A stretch of 32,759 nt of DNA from Streptococcus mitis. GTDB taxonomy: Bacteria; Bacillota; Bacilli; Lactobacillales; Streptococcaceae. The DNA lies in NCBI GenBank assembly GCA_018364455.1, contig JAGZLW010000020.1, positions 1 to 32,759 on the forward strand. The letters run 5' to 3'. The first letter of the stretch is position 1. Every line of letters begins with the position of its first letter. The notes under the pieces are model-generated. The model worked only from the letters and a program-made list of their open reading frames with translations, was not told the DNA's origin and searched no databases. The translations under genes and the position numbers were made by a program. Below are positions 17,222 through 24,266 of this stretch, piece by piece.

Positions 17222-17785
17222 TTATTTCTTCAAGGTTTGTAGTCTTGGAACAATGGCTAGGGTTAGAACTGCGGAAATAACTAATTCAGCAATCGAATTT
17301 GTTGAGATAACAGTTGCTAGGAGTTTTTGGATATTACCATCAAAGACATTTCCAAAAAGGTAGAAAATTCCACCAAGTACAAAGACTGTGTTGGTAAGTG
17401 AACCCAGGGTACCAGCTAGAATCAGACCAGTCTTGTTTTTCATTAATTTATAGACTAGATAAGGAGTTAAACCAATCAAAATACGTGGGACAATGGCAAT
17501 GATAGCTGAGTAGATGTTTCCGTTTGGTACAAATGGGGAGAAGAGGTAACTTGTCGGTAGAATTGTAATCGTGTTAACGGTCAAGCTAAGTAGCCCCATC
17601 AAAAATCCAAGTGTAACTCCAACTCGTGGACCGTAAATAATGCTAGCAATAATGACAGGAATATGAACAATGGTCGGTTTGATTGGAAATGGAAAAAGGT
17701 TAAAGATAAGTGAGCTTAGAAAATGAATCACAAGCATGGTTGCAAAAAAGATAGCAATGGGTGCAATATTAGAGCGTTTTTTCAT
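17222..17785 (-). CDS. ECF transporter S component, probably for pantothenate
   Basis: Membrane protein of 187 residues with about five or six hydrophobic helices and a basic start, with the S-component style helix IAPIAIFFATMLVIHF. It overlaps the 3' end of coaC by 17 bases and is the third gene of a coaB-coaC transcript. Because CoaB and CoaC act on phosphopantothenate, the natural substrate is pantothenate or a precursor, like the PanT family. The substrate is inferred from context and not read from the protein. A second, unrelated-looking S component, niaX, is the next gene downstream in its own unit. Confidence 0.82.
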   Translation of the reverse strand: MKKRSNIAPIAIFFATMLVIHFLSSLIFNLFPFPIKPTIVHIPVIIASIIYGPRVGVTLGFLMGLLSLTVNTITILPTSYLFSPFVPNGNIYSAIIAIVPRILIGLTPYLVYKLMKNKTGLILAGTLGSLTNTVFVLGGIFYLFGNVFDGNIQKLLATVISTNSIAELVISAVLTLAIVPRLQTLKK

Positions 17786-18320
17786 CGAGAGTTTCCTTTA
17801 TTCTTTCTAAAATAATTGTGAGGTCAGCTAAAGCTCCTCGTCCGTGATCTCCACAAGCTAGTAGGGATTCTTTTGGAGCAATCAGCTGATAGCCGTAGCT
17901 TTCTAATGTTTTCAGATTAGCCTGAGTTGCTGGATGGTCATACATTTTTGTATTCATAGCTGGTGCGATGAGTTTGGGAATATGACTTGGCAGGGCTAGC
18001 GCCGTACTGGTCACCATGTTGTCCGCAAAGCCGTGGGCTAGTTTTGCAATAGTGTTAGCAGTTGCAGGGGACACGATAAATAAATCCGTTTCTTTGCCAA
18101 GTTCGATATGATTAACCTGTTCAGGATAGGGTTCCTTCATGATATCCAGGTGGACAGGATTCTGTGATAAGACCTGTAGAGTCAAAGGTTGGATAAACTC
18201 TGTAGCAGCCTGGGTCATTAAGACAGTGACTTGATGGCCTTGTTTTTTTAGAGAACTGACTAAATCTGCCGACTTATAAGAGGCGATTGAGCCCGTTACA
18301 GCCAAGAGAATGTTTGCCAT
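17769..18320 (-). CDS. coaC: Phosphopantothenoylcysteine decarboxylase
   Basis: Flavoprotein (FMN) that decarboxylates phosphopantothenoylcysteine to phosphopantetheine in coenzyme A synthesis. It has 183 residues as a stand-alone protein, not the CoaBC fusion of many bacteria. Visible marks are the start ILLAVTGSIASYKS for flavin binding, the His in VNHIELG, the PAMNTKMY motif (PxMNxxM) and the C-terminal ACGDHGRGAL flap carrying the catalytic Cys. It starts 11 bases after coaB and overlaps the S-component gene, in line with one operon. Confidence 0.95.
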   Translation of the reverse strand: MANILLAVTGSIASYKSADLVSSLKKQGHQVTVLMTQAATEFIQPLTLQVLSQNPVHLDIMKEPYPEQVNHIELGKETDLFIVSPATANTIAKLAHGFADNMVTSTALALPSHIPKLIAPAMNTKMYDHPATQANLKTLESYGYQLIAPKESLLACGDHGRGALADLTIILERIKETLDEKTL

Positions 18321-18331
18321 AGCTTTCCTTT

Positions 18332-19021
18332 CTAAGAATGATAGTTTTGAATTTTTTCAAGGAGGAGTTTTGCAATTTCTTCTTTAGTGTTAACCGTTTG
18401 AAGATAATCTTTCTCAACAAAGATTGCACGATGCTGGTTTGCTGAGATTTGGGTTAGGTCATTTGCTATGATTAAGTCTGCTTGGTTCTTGATAAGACTT
18501 TTTCGGGCAATCTCGATGAGATAATCCTCAGAGACATCAACCAGCAGTTTAAAGCCAATCAGATGAATAGCAGGATTCCACTCCTTGACTAGAGAGATGA
18601 TTTTTGGTGTTTTTTTCAGGAATAAAACCTGAACTTCATCAGTCGAAGAAATCTTAGCTTGATGATTTTGCTTGCTTAAAAATTCTTCCAAATTGGAGCT
18701 AGACTGAACTTCCTCAAGACCTGTCATATAAACAGGGGTGTAATCAGATACGGCCATTGAGTGGACCAAGACCTGATAATCCTTAACACGTTCTTGCATT
18801 TCTAATAGAAGGTCCTTGGTATTGCTAATTTCTTGAATACTTAGGTTGGGATGGGCTTCTGGCTTCACAGCTCGTTTTGTCGTCATTAAACAAACTTCAT
18901 GCCCTGCAGCAAGCAAAGTTTCTGTGATGATTTTGCCCAAGCGACCTGTAGAATGGTTAGTGATAGAGCGGACGCTATCGATAGCTTCACTGGTACCGCC
19001 CGATGTAACTAAAATTTTCAT
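18332..19021 (-). CDS. coaB: Phosphopantothenate-cysteine ligase
   Basis: Joins cysteine to 4'-phosphopantothenate, the step before CoaC. It is a separate ligase of 229 residues. The N-terminal MKILVTSGGTSE and the VRSITNHSTGRLG segment form the nucleotide-binding fold, and MAVSDYTPV and IIANDLTQI follow. A GTG five codons upstream (19036) is possible, but it overlaps the -10 element and has no ribosome site, and the family starts at MKIL. The mapped -10 ends six bases before the ATG, so the transcript is probably leaderless. Confidence 0.93.
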   Translation of the reverse strand: MKILVTSGGTSEAIDSVRSITNHSTGRLGKIITETLLAAGHEVCLMTTKRAVKPEAHPNLSIQEISNTKDLLLEMQERVKDYQVLVHSMAVSDYTPVYMTGLEEVQSSSNLEEFLSKQNHQAKISSTDEVQVLFLKKTPKIISLVKEWNPAIHLIGFKLLVDVSEDYLIEIARKSLIKNQADLIIANDLTQISANQHRAIFVEKDYLQTVNTKEEIAKLLLEKIQNYHS

Positions 19022-19027
19022 AGCACT

Positions 19028-19056
19028 ATTGTACACAAAAATAAACGGTAAGTAAA
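19028..19056 (-). promoter_or_regulatory. Promoter of coaB-coaC, predicting a leaderless transcript
   Basis: On the - strand a -35 TTTACT (19051-19056), a 17-base spacer and a -10 TACAAT (19028-19033). The expected transcription start falls at or within a base or two of the coaB ATG (19021). There is no purine-rich ribosome site before that ATG. Confidence 0.62.
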
Positions 19057-19090
19057 ATGAAAGTGATAAAATTTCGGTAAAAGAAAAGAA

Positions 19091-19107
19091 TATAGTTTCA
19101 AACTATA
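19091..19107. repeat. Perfect 17-base palindrome between coaB and fhs
   Basis: TATAGTTT, a central C, then AAACTATA. It lies 35 bases upstream of the coaB -35 and about 100 bases upstream of the fhs -10. With no T tract it does not look like a terminator; it may be an operator for either gene. Confidence 0.5.
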
Positions 19108-19157
19108 AAGCCATATAAAATTTAAGAAAGGGCTCTAAAAACCTTAAAATAAGGGAT

Positions 19158-19170
19158 ATTTACGAACGTT
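19158..19170 (+). promoter_or_regulatory. Candidate PurR box upstream of fhs
   Basis: ATTTACGAACGTT matches 11 of 13 positions of the lactococcal/streptococcal PurBox AWWWCCGAACWWT, including the CGAAC core. fhs belongs to the PurR regulon in related lactic acid bacteria. The centre is about 55 bases upstream of the predicted start, somewhat closer than the published spacing I recall. Confidence 0.4.
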
Positions 19171-19204
19171 TAGAGAGTTTAAGGATGTTAAAAATCTTGT
19201 TTTG

Positions 19205-19213
19205 TGTTATAAT
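19205..19213 (+). promoter_or_regulatory. Extended -10 promoter of fhs
   Basis: TGT followed by TATAAT (19208-19213). The -35 is poor. A good ribosome site, AGAGGAG, sits just before the fhs ATG at 19247. Confidence 0.65.
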
Positions 19214-19246
19214 GAATTATCATATAAGAGGTTAGAGGAGTTTTGA

Positions 19247-20917
19247 ATGAAAACAGATATTGAAATCGCACAGAGTATTGAGTTGAAGCCAATCGTTGAT
19301 GTTGTAGAGAAACTTGGTATTTCTTACGATGATTTGGAGTTGTATGGAAAGTACAAGGCTAAGCTCAGCTTTGATAAAATTCGTGCAGTTGAGAGCAATC
19401 CAGTTGGGAAATTGATTTTGGTTACTGCCATCAACCCAACACCAGCTGGTGAAGGAAAATCAACCATTACCATTGGTCTTGCGGATGCCTTGAACAAGAT
19501 TGGCAAGAAAACTATGATTGCCATCCGCGAACCATCTCTTGGTCCAGTAATGGGAATCAAAGGTGGTGCAGCCGGTGGTGGTTATGCTCAAGTTCTACCA
19601 ATGGAAGATATCAACCTCCACTTTACTGGAGATATGCATGCCATTACAACTGCCAACAATGCTCTTTCTGCCTTGATAGACAACCACTTGCACCAAGGAA
19701 ATGAGCTAGGAATCGACCAACGTCGTATTCTCTGGAAACGTGTTGTGGACTTGAACGACCGAGCTCTTCGTCATGTGACCGTTGGACTTGGTGGTCCTCT
19801 AAACGGTATTCCACGTGAAGATGGCTTTGATATTACCGTTGCTTCAGAAATCATGGCCATTCTTTGCTTGGCTACAGACATCGAGGATTTGAAACGCCGT
19901 TTGGCTAATATTGTTATCGGCTATCGCTATGACCGTACCCCTGTTTCTGTTGGCGATTTGCAGGTTGAAGGTGCCTTGGCTTTGATTTTGAAGGATGCTA
20001 TTAAGCCAAATCTGGTTCAAACAATTTACGGAACACCTGCCTTTGTTCACGGTGGTCCATTTGCCAATATTGCTCACGGGTGTAATTCTGTCTTGGCAAC
20101 TACAACAGCTCTTCACTTGGCTGATTACACAGTTACTGAAGCTGGTTTTGGTGCAGACCTTGGTGCTGAGAAATTCCTTGATATTAAGACACCAAACTTG
20201 CCAACTTCGCCGGATGTAGTTGTTATTGTCGCAACCCTTCGTGCCCTTAAGATGAATGGTGGTGTGGCTAAAGACACTCTGACAGAAGAAAACGTAGAAG
20301 CAGTTCGTGCAGGTTTTGCTAACTTAAAACGCCACGTTGAAAATATCCGTAAATTTGGAGTACCTGCAGTAGTAGCTATTAATGAATTTGTCTCTGATAC
20401 TGAAGCAGAAATTGCAGCCTTGAAAGAACTCTGTACTTCTATTGATGTGCCAGTTGAACTAGCAAGTGTCTGGGCTGATGGTGCCGAAGGTGGTGTAGCT
20501 CTTGCTGAAACTCTTGTCAAGACTATCGCTGAAAACCCAGCTAACTATAAACGTTTGTATGACAATGACCTTTCTGTCCAAGAAAAGATTGAAAAGATTG
20601 TTACTGAAATCTACCGTGGTAGCAAAGTGAACTTTGAGAAGAAAGCTCAAACACAAATCTCTCAAATCGTTCAAAATGGTTGGGACAAATTGCCAATCTG
20701 TATGGCTAAGACCCAGTATAGCTTCTCAGACAATCCAAATGCACTTGGAGCACCTGAAAACTTTGAAATTACTATTCGTGAATTGGTACCAAAATTAGGT
20801 GCAGGCTTCATCGTTGCCTTAACTGGCGATGTCATGACCATGCCAGGCCTACCAAAACGTCCAGCAGCTCTCAACATGGATGTTGAAAGCGATGGAACCG
20901 TTCTAGGCTTGTTCTAG
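19247..20917 (+). CDS. fhs: Formate-tetrahydrofolate ligase
   Basis: Makes 10-formyltetrahydrofolate from formate, ATP and tetrahydrofolate, feeding purine and formyl-methionine synthesis. It has 556 residues, the normal length. The ATP-binding loop TPAGEGKST is at residues 65-73, preceded by the family LILVTAINPT strand. Further conserved segments are REPSLGPVMGIKGGAAGGGY, then FTGDMHAI, and a C-terminal MTMPGLPKRPAA. It is transcribed alone: coaB is divergent, and a BOX element followed by a terminator lies immediately downstream. A PurR-like box lies upstream. Confidence 0.97.
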   Translation: MKTDIEIAQSIELKPIVDVVEKLGISYDDLELYGKYKAKLSFDKIRAVESNPVGKLILVTAINPTPAGEGKSTITIGLADALNKIGKKTMIAIREPSLGPVMGIKGGAAGGGYAQVLPMEDINLHFTGDMHAITTANNALSALIDNHLHQGNELGIDQRRILWKRVVDLNDRALRHVTVGLGGPLNGIPREDGFDITVASEIMAILCLATDIEDLKRRLANIVIGYRYDRTPVSVGDLQVEGALALILKDAIKPNLVQTIYGTPAFVHGGPFANIAHGCNSVLATTTALHLADYTVTEAGFGADLGAEKFLDIKTPNLPTSPDVVVIVATLRALKMNGGVAKDTLTEENVEAVRAGFANLKRHVENIRKFGVPAVVAINEFVSDTEAEIAALKELCTSIDVPVELASVWADGAEGGVALAETLVKTIAENPANYKRLYDNDLSVQEKIEKIVTEIYRGSKVNFEKKAQTQISQIVQNGWDKLPICMAKTQYSFSDNPNALGAPENFEITIRELVPKLGAGFIVALTGDVMTMPGLPKRPAALNMDVESDGTVLGLF

Positions 20918-20934
20918 TATATTGAAATTGACTT

Positions 20935-21085
20935 TATACTCTTCGAAAATCTCTTCAAACCACGTCAGCTTCACCTTGGATTATATATGTGACTGACTTC
21001 GTCAGTCTTGTCTACAACCTCAAAGCAGTGCTTTGAGCAACCTGCGGCTAGCTTCCTAGTTTGCACTTCGATTTTCATTGAGTAA
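20935..21085 (+). repeat. BOX element (boxA-boxB-boxC)
   Basis: A 151-base intergenic repeat of the pneumococcal BOX type. boxA begins TATACTCTTCGAAAATC and contains the CACGTCAGC core; a boxB-like middle begins with the small hairpin ACTGACTTCGTCAGT (20992-21006); boxC runs from CAACCTGCGGCTAGC to CATTGAGTA. One copy each of A, B and C is present. The boxA end is diverged compared with the consensus I remember (TTCACCTTGGAT in place of GTCGCCTTGCCG). It lies in the 3' untranslated region of fhs. BOX elements are thought to be non-autonomous and mobilised in trans. Confidence 0.9.
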
Positions 21086-21086
21086 T

Positions 21087-21123
21087 AAATGAGTTTGGAA
21101 ATACTATCCAAGCTCATTTTTTA
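21087..21123 (+). terminator. Terminator after fhs and the BOX element
   Basis: AAATGAGTTTGGA (21087-21099) pairs with TCCAAGCTCATTT (21107-21119, one G-T pair, seven-base loop), followed by a T tract. It ends the fhs transcript and shields pcrA. Confidence 0.85.
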
Positions 21124-21209
21124 TCTAGATATAAGGAGTTGTTTTCAGCTGATGAAAGAGTTGTCTTCTACACACAATTAATCTAGGTAAAGATATTTTC
21201 CCTGATTTC

Positions 21210-21218
21210 TGATATAAT
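21210..21218 (+). promoter_or_regulatory. Extended -10 promoter of pcrA
   Basis: TGA followed by TATAAT (21213-21218); the -35 is weak. The ribosome site is AAGGAAGAGAAG before the ATG at 21252. With the BOX and the terminator this accounts for the 334-base gap between fhs and pcrA; bases 21124-21209 hold nothing else I can support. Confidence 0.65.
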
Positions 21219-21251
21219 AGAAATATTGACTTCAAGAGTAAGGAAGAGAAG

Positions 21252-23543
21252 ATGAACGCATTATTAAATGGAATGAATGACCGTCAGGCTGAGGCGGTGC
21301 AAACGACAGAAGGTCCCTTGTTGATCATGGCGGGGGCTGGTTCTGGAAAGACCCGAGTTTTGACCCACCGTATCGCTTATTTAATCGATGAAAAGCTGGT
21401 CAATCCATGGAATATCTTGGCCATTACCTTTACCAACAAGGCTGCGCGTGAGATGAAGGAGCGTGCTTATAACCTCAATCCAGCTACTCAGGACTGTCTG
21501 ATTGCGACCTTTCACTCCATGTGTGTTCGTATTTTGCGTCGTGATGCGGACCATATTGGCTACAATCGTAATTTTACAATTGTCGATCCTGGTGAACAGC
21601 GAACGCTCATGAAACGCATTCTCAAACAGTTGAACCTGGATCCTAAAAAATGGAATGAACGAACTATTTTGGGGACCATTTCCAATGCCAAGAATGATTT
21701 GATTGATGATGTGGCTTATGCTGCCCAAGCTGGGGATATGTACACGCAAATTGTGGCCCAGTGTTATACAGCCTATCAGAAAGAACTGCGTCAGTCGGAG
21801 TCGGTTGACTTTGATGATTTGATTATGCTGACCCTGCGTCTCTTTGATCAAAATCCTGATGTTTTGACCTACTACCAGCAGAAGTTTCAATACATTCATG
21901 TTGATGAGTACCAAGATACCAACCACGCTCAGTACCAATTGGTTAAACTCTTGGCTTCCCGTTTTAAAAATATCTGTGTGGTTGGGGATGCGGACCAGTC
22001 TATCTACGGTTGGCGAGGTGCTGATATGCAGAATATCTTGGATTTCGAGAAAGATTATCCCCAAGCCAAGGTTGTTTTGTTGGAGGAGAATTACCGTTCC
22101 ACTAAAACCATTCTCCAAGCGGCCAACGAGGTCATTAAAAACAATAAAAACCGCCGTCCTAAGAATCTCTGGACCCAGAATGCTGATGGGGAGCAAATCG
22201 TTTACTATCGTGCCGATGATGAGCTGGATGAGGCTGTATTTGTAGCCAGAACCATCGATGAACTTAGTCGCAGTCAAAACTTCCTTCACAAGGATTTTGC
22301 AGTTCTCTATCGGACTAATGCCCAGTCCCGTACTATTGAGGAAGCCCTGCTCAAGTCAAACATTCCTTATACCATGGTTGGAGGAACCAAGTTCTACAGC
22401 CGTAAGGAAATTCGCGATATTATCGCTTACCTCAACCTCATTGCTAATTTGAGTGACAATATCAGTTTTGAGCGTATTATCAACGAACCGAAACGCGGAA
22501 TTGGCCCAGGTACGGTCGAGAAAATTCGTGACTTTGCAAATTTGCAAAATATGTCCATGCTAGATGCTTCAGCCAATATCATGTTATCTGGTATCAAGGG
22601 TAAAACAGCCCAGTCTATCTGGGATTTTGCCAATATGATTCTAGATTTACGAGAGCAGCTAGACCACTTAACTATTACAGAGTTGGTTGAGGTGGTTCTA
22701 GAAAGAACAGGTTACGTCGATATTCTTAATGCCCAAGCAACTCTAGAAAGCAAGGCTCGGGTGGAAAATATCGAAGAGTTCCTTTCTGTAACGAAAAACT
22801 TTGATGCCACCTCTGATGGGCCAGAAGAGGAAACTGGTCTGGACAAGCTGAGTCGTTTTTTAAATGACTTGGCCTTGATTGCAGACACAGATTCAGGTAG
22901 TCAGGAGACATCAGAAGTGACCCTGATGACTCTGCATGCTGCCAAAGGTCTCGAGTTTCCAGTTGTATTTTTGATTGGGATGGAAGAAAATGTTTTTCCG
23001 CTTAGTCGTGCCGCTGAAGATCCAGATGAATTGGAAGAAGAACGCCGTCTGGCCTATGTAGGAATTACGCGTGCAGAGAAAGTCCTCTATCTGACCAATG
23101 CCAACTCGCGCCTGCTTTTCGGTCGTACCAACTACAACCGTCCGACTCGTTTTATTAACGAAATCAGCTCAGACTTACTTGAGTATCAAGGTCTGGCTCG
23201 TCCAGCAAATACAAGCTTTAAGGCATCATATAGCAGTGGTGGTCTTGCCTTCGGTCAAGGTATGAGTCTGGCTCAAGCTCTTCAAGACCGTAAACGCAGT
23301 GCAGCACCAAAAACTATCCAGTCAAGCGGTCTTCCATTTGGTCAATTTACAACTGGCACAAAATCAGCGTCTAGCGAGACAAATTGGTCTATTGGTGACA
23401 TTGCTCTCCACAAGAAATGGGGAGAGGGAACTGTTCTGGAAGTTTCAGGTAGCGGTGCTACGCAGGAATTAAAAATCAATTTCCCAGAAGTAGGTTTGAA
23501 AAAACTTTTAGCTAGTGTAGCCCCAATTGAGAAAAGAATCTAA
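21252..23543 (+). CDS. pcrA: ATP-dependent DNA helicase PcrA (UvrD/Rep family)
   Basis: 3'-5' superfamily 1 helicase that clears recombination and transcription complexes and acts in repair. It has 763 residues. Walker A AGAGSGKT lies at residues 27-34 after the Q motif (LNDRQ-type start), motif II DEYQDTN begins at D218, motif III is VVGDADQSIYGWRGA, motif IV ENYRST, and motifs V and VI are LMTLHAAKGLEFPVVFLIG and RRLAYVGITRA. The C-terminal tail has a Tudor-like end (HKKWGEGTVLEVSG) that in PcrA contacts RNA polymerase. radC follows 42 bases later with a hairpin between. Confidence 0.96.
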   Translation: MNALLNGMNDRQAEAVQTTEGPLLIMAGAGSGKTRVLTHRIAYLIDEKLVNPWNILAITFTNKAAREMKERAYNLNPATQDCLIATFHSMCVRILRRDADHIGYNRNFTIVDPGEQRTLMKRILKQLNLDPKKWNERTILGTISNAKNDLIDDVAYAAQAGDMYTQIVAQCYTAYQKELRQSESVDFDDLIMLTLRLFDQNPDVLTYYQQKFQYIHVDEYQDTNHAQYQLVKLLASRFKNICVVGDADQSIYGWRGADMQNILDFEKDYPQAKVVLLEENYRSTKTILQAANEVIKNNKNRRPKNLWTQNADGEQIVYYRADDELDEAVFVARTIDELSRSQNFLHKDFAVLYRTNAQSRTIEEALLKSNIPYTMVGGTKFYSRKEIRDIIAYLNLIANLSDNISFERIINEPKRGIGPGTVEKIRDFANLQNMSMLDASANIMLSGIKGKTAQSIWDFANMILDLREQLDHLTITELVEVVLERTGYVDILNAQATLESKARVENIEEFLSVTKNFDATSDGPEEETGLDKLSRFLNDLALIADTDSGSQETSEVTLMTLHAAKGLEFPVVFLIGMEENVFPLSRAAEDPDELEEERRLAYVGITRAEKVLYLTNANSRLLFGRTNYNRPTRFINEISSDLLEYQGLARPANTSFKASYSSGGLAFGQGMSLAQALQDRKRSAAPKTIQSSGLPFGQFTTGTKSASSETNWSIGDIALHKKWGEGTVLEVSGSGATQELKINFPEVGLKKLLASVAPIEKRI

Positions 23544-23549
23544 TTTTTC

Positions 23550-23585
23550 ATCCTTCTCACGAATAATAAAGTGAGGAGGATTTTT
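23550..23585 (+). promoter_or_regulatory. Hairpin between pcrA and radC that covers the radC ribosome site; possible attenuator
   Basis: ATCCTTCTCAC (23550-23560) pairs with GTGAGGAGGAT (23571-23581) with one G-T pair and a ten-base loop, followed by five T. It looks like an intrinsic terminator, and the right arm contains the whole radC ribosome binding site AGGAGG (23574-23579). On transcripts entering from pcrA it should both stop some transcription and block translation. Confidence 0.7.
23558..23565 (+). promoter_or_regulatory. Candidate competence cin-box (ComX/SigX promoter) for radC
   Basis: CACGAATA matches seven of eight bases of the cin-box TACGAATA and has the expected T-rich stretch upstream (23544-23548). 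It spans the loop of the hairpin. radC is, from memory, a late competence gene in pneumococcus. A start about seven bases downstream would give an mRNA without the left hairpin arm. Confidence 0.6.
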
Positions 23586-24266
23586 ATGTACAGTATTTCA
23601 TTCCAAGAAGATTCATTATTACCAAGAGAAAGACTAGCCAAGGAAGGAGTAGAAGCGCTCAGTAACCAAGAGTTGCTAGCTATTTTACTCAGGACAGGAA
23701 CACGTCAAGCCAGCGTTTTTGAAATTGCCCAGAAAGTCTTGAGCAATCTTTCAAGCCTAACGGATTTGAAAAAAATGACCCTGCAGGAATTGCAGAGTCT
23801 GTCTGGTATCGGTCGTGTTAAGGCTATAGAGTTGCAAGCTATGATTGAATTGGGACATCGTATTCATAAACATGAAACCCTTGAGATGGAAAGTATTCTC
23901 AGCAGTCAAAAGTTGGCCAAGAAGATGCAGCAGGAATTGGGACATAAAAAACAAGAGCACCTGGTGGCGCTCTATCTCAATACTCAAAATCAAATCATCC
24001 ATCAACAGACCATTTTTATCGGTTCTGCAACTCGTAGTATCGCTGAACCGCGAGAGATTCTTCACTATGCCATCAAGCATATGGCGACCTCTCTCATCTT
24101 GGTTCACAATCATCCTTCAGGAGCAGTATCGCCTAGCCGAAATGATGATCATGTCACTAAACTTGTCAAAGAAGCCTGTGACCTGATGGGGATTGTCCTC
24201 TTGGACCATTTGATTGTCTCTCACTCCAGTTACTTTAGCTACCGTGAAAAGACAGATTTAATCTAA
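23586..24266 (+). CDS. radC: RadC/MPN-domain protein
   Basis: RadC-family protein; the biochemical role is unresolved despite its historic repair name. The start was set at the ATG at 23586, after AGGAGG; an upstream GTG (23571) lies inside that ribosome site and is rejected. This gives 226 residues. The N-terminal half has a helix-hairpin-helix (LSGIGRVKAIEL, about residues 72-84), and the C-terminal half a JAB/MPN metal site HNHPSG (174-179) followed by PSRND with D187. It is downstream of pcrA and probably induced in competence. Its stop codon overlaps that of the convergent amidotransferase gene by four bases. Confidence 0.92.
   Translation: MYSISFQEDSLLPRERLAKEGVEALSNQELLAILLRTGTRQASVFEIAQKVLSNLSSLTDLKKMTLQELQSLSGIGRVKAIELQAMIELGHRIHKHETLEMESILSSQKLAKKMQQELGHKKQEHLVALYLNTQNQIIHQQTIFIGSATRSIAEPREILHYAIKHMATSLILVHNHPSGAVSPSRNDDHVTKLVKEACDLMGIVLLDHLIVSHSSYFSYREKTDLI

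Noticed and set aside
21381..22289. 302-codon open frame antisense to pcrA
   Set aside because: It lies wholly inside pcrA, has no promoter or ribosome site, and shows no recognisable domain. Long antisense frames are common opposite codon-biased genes.
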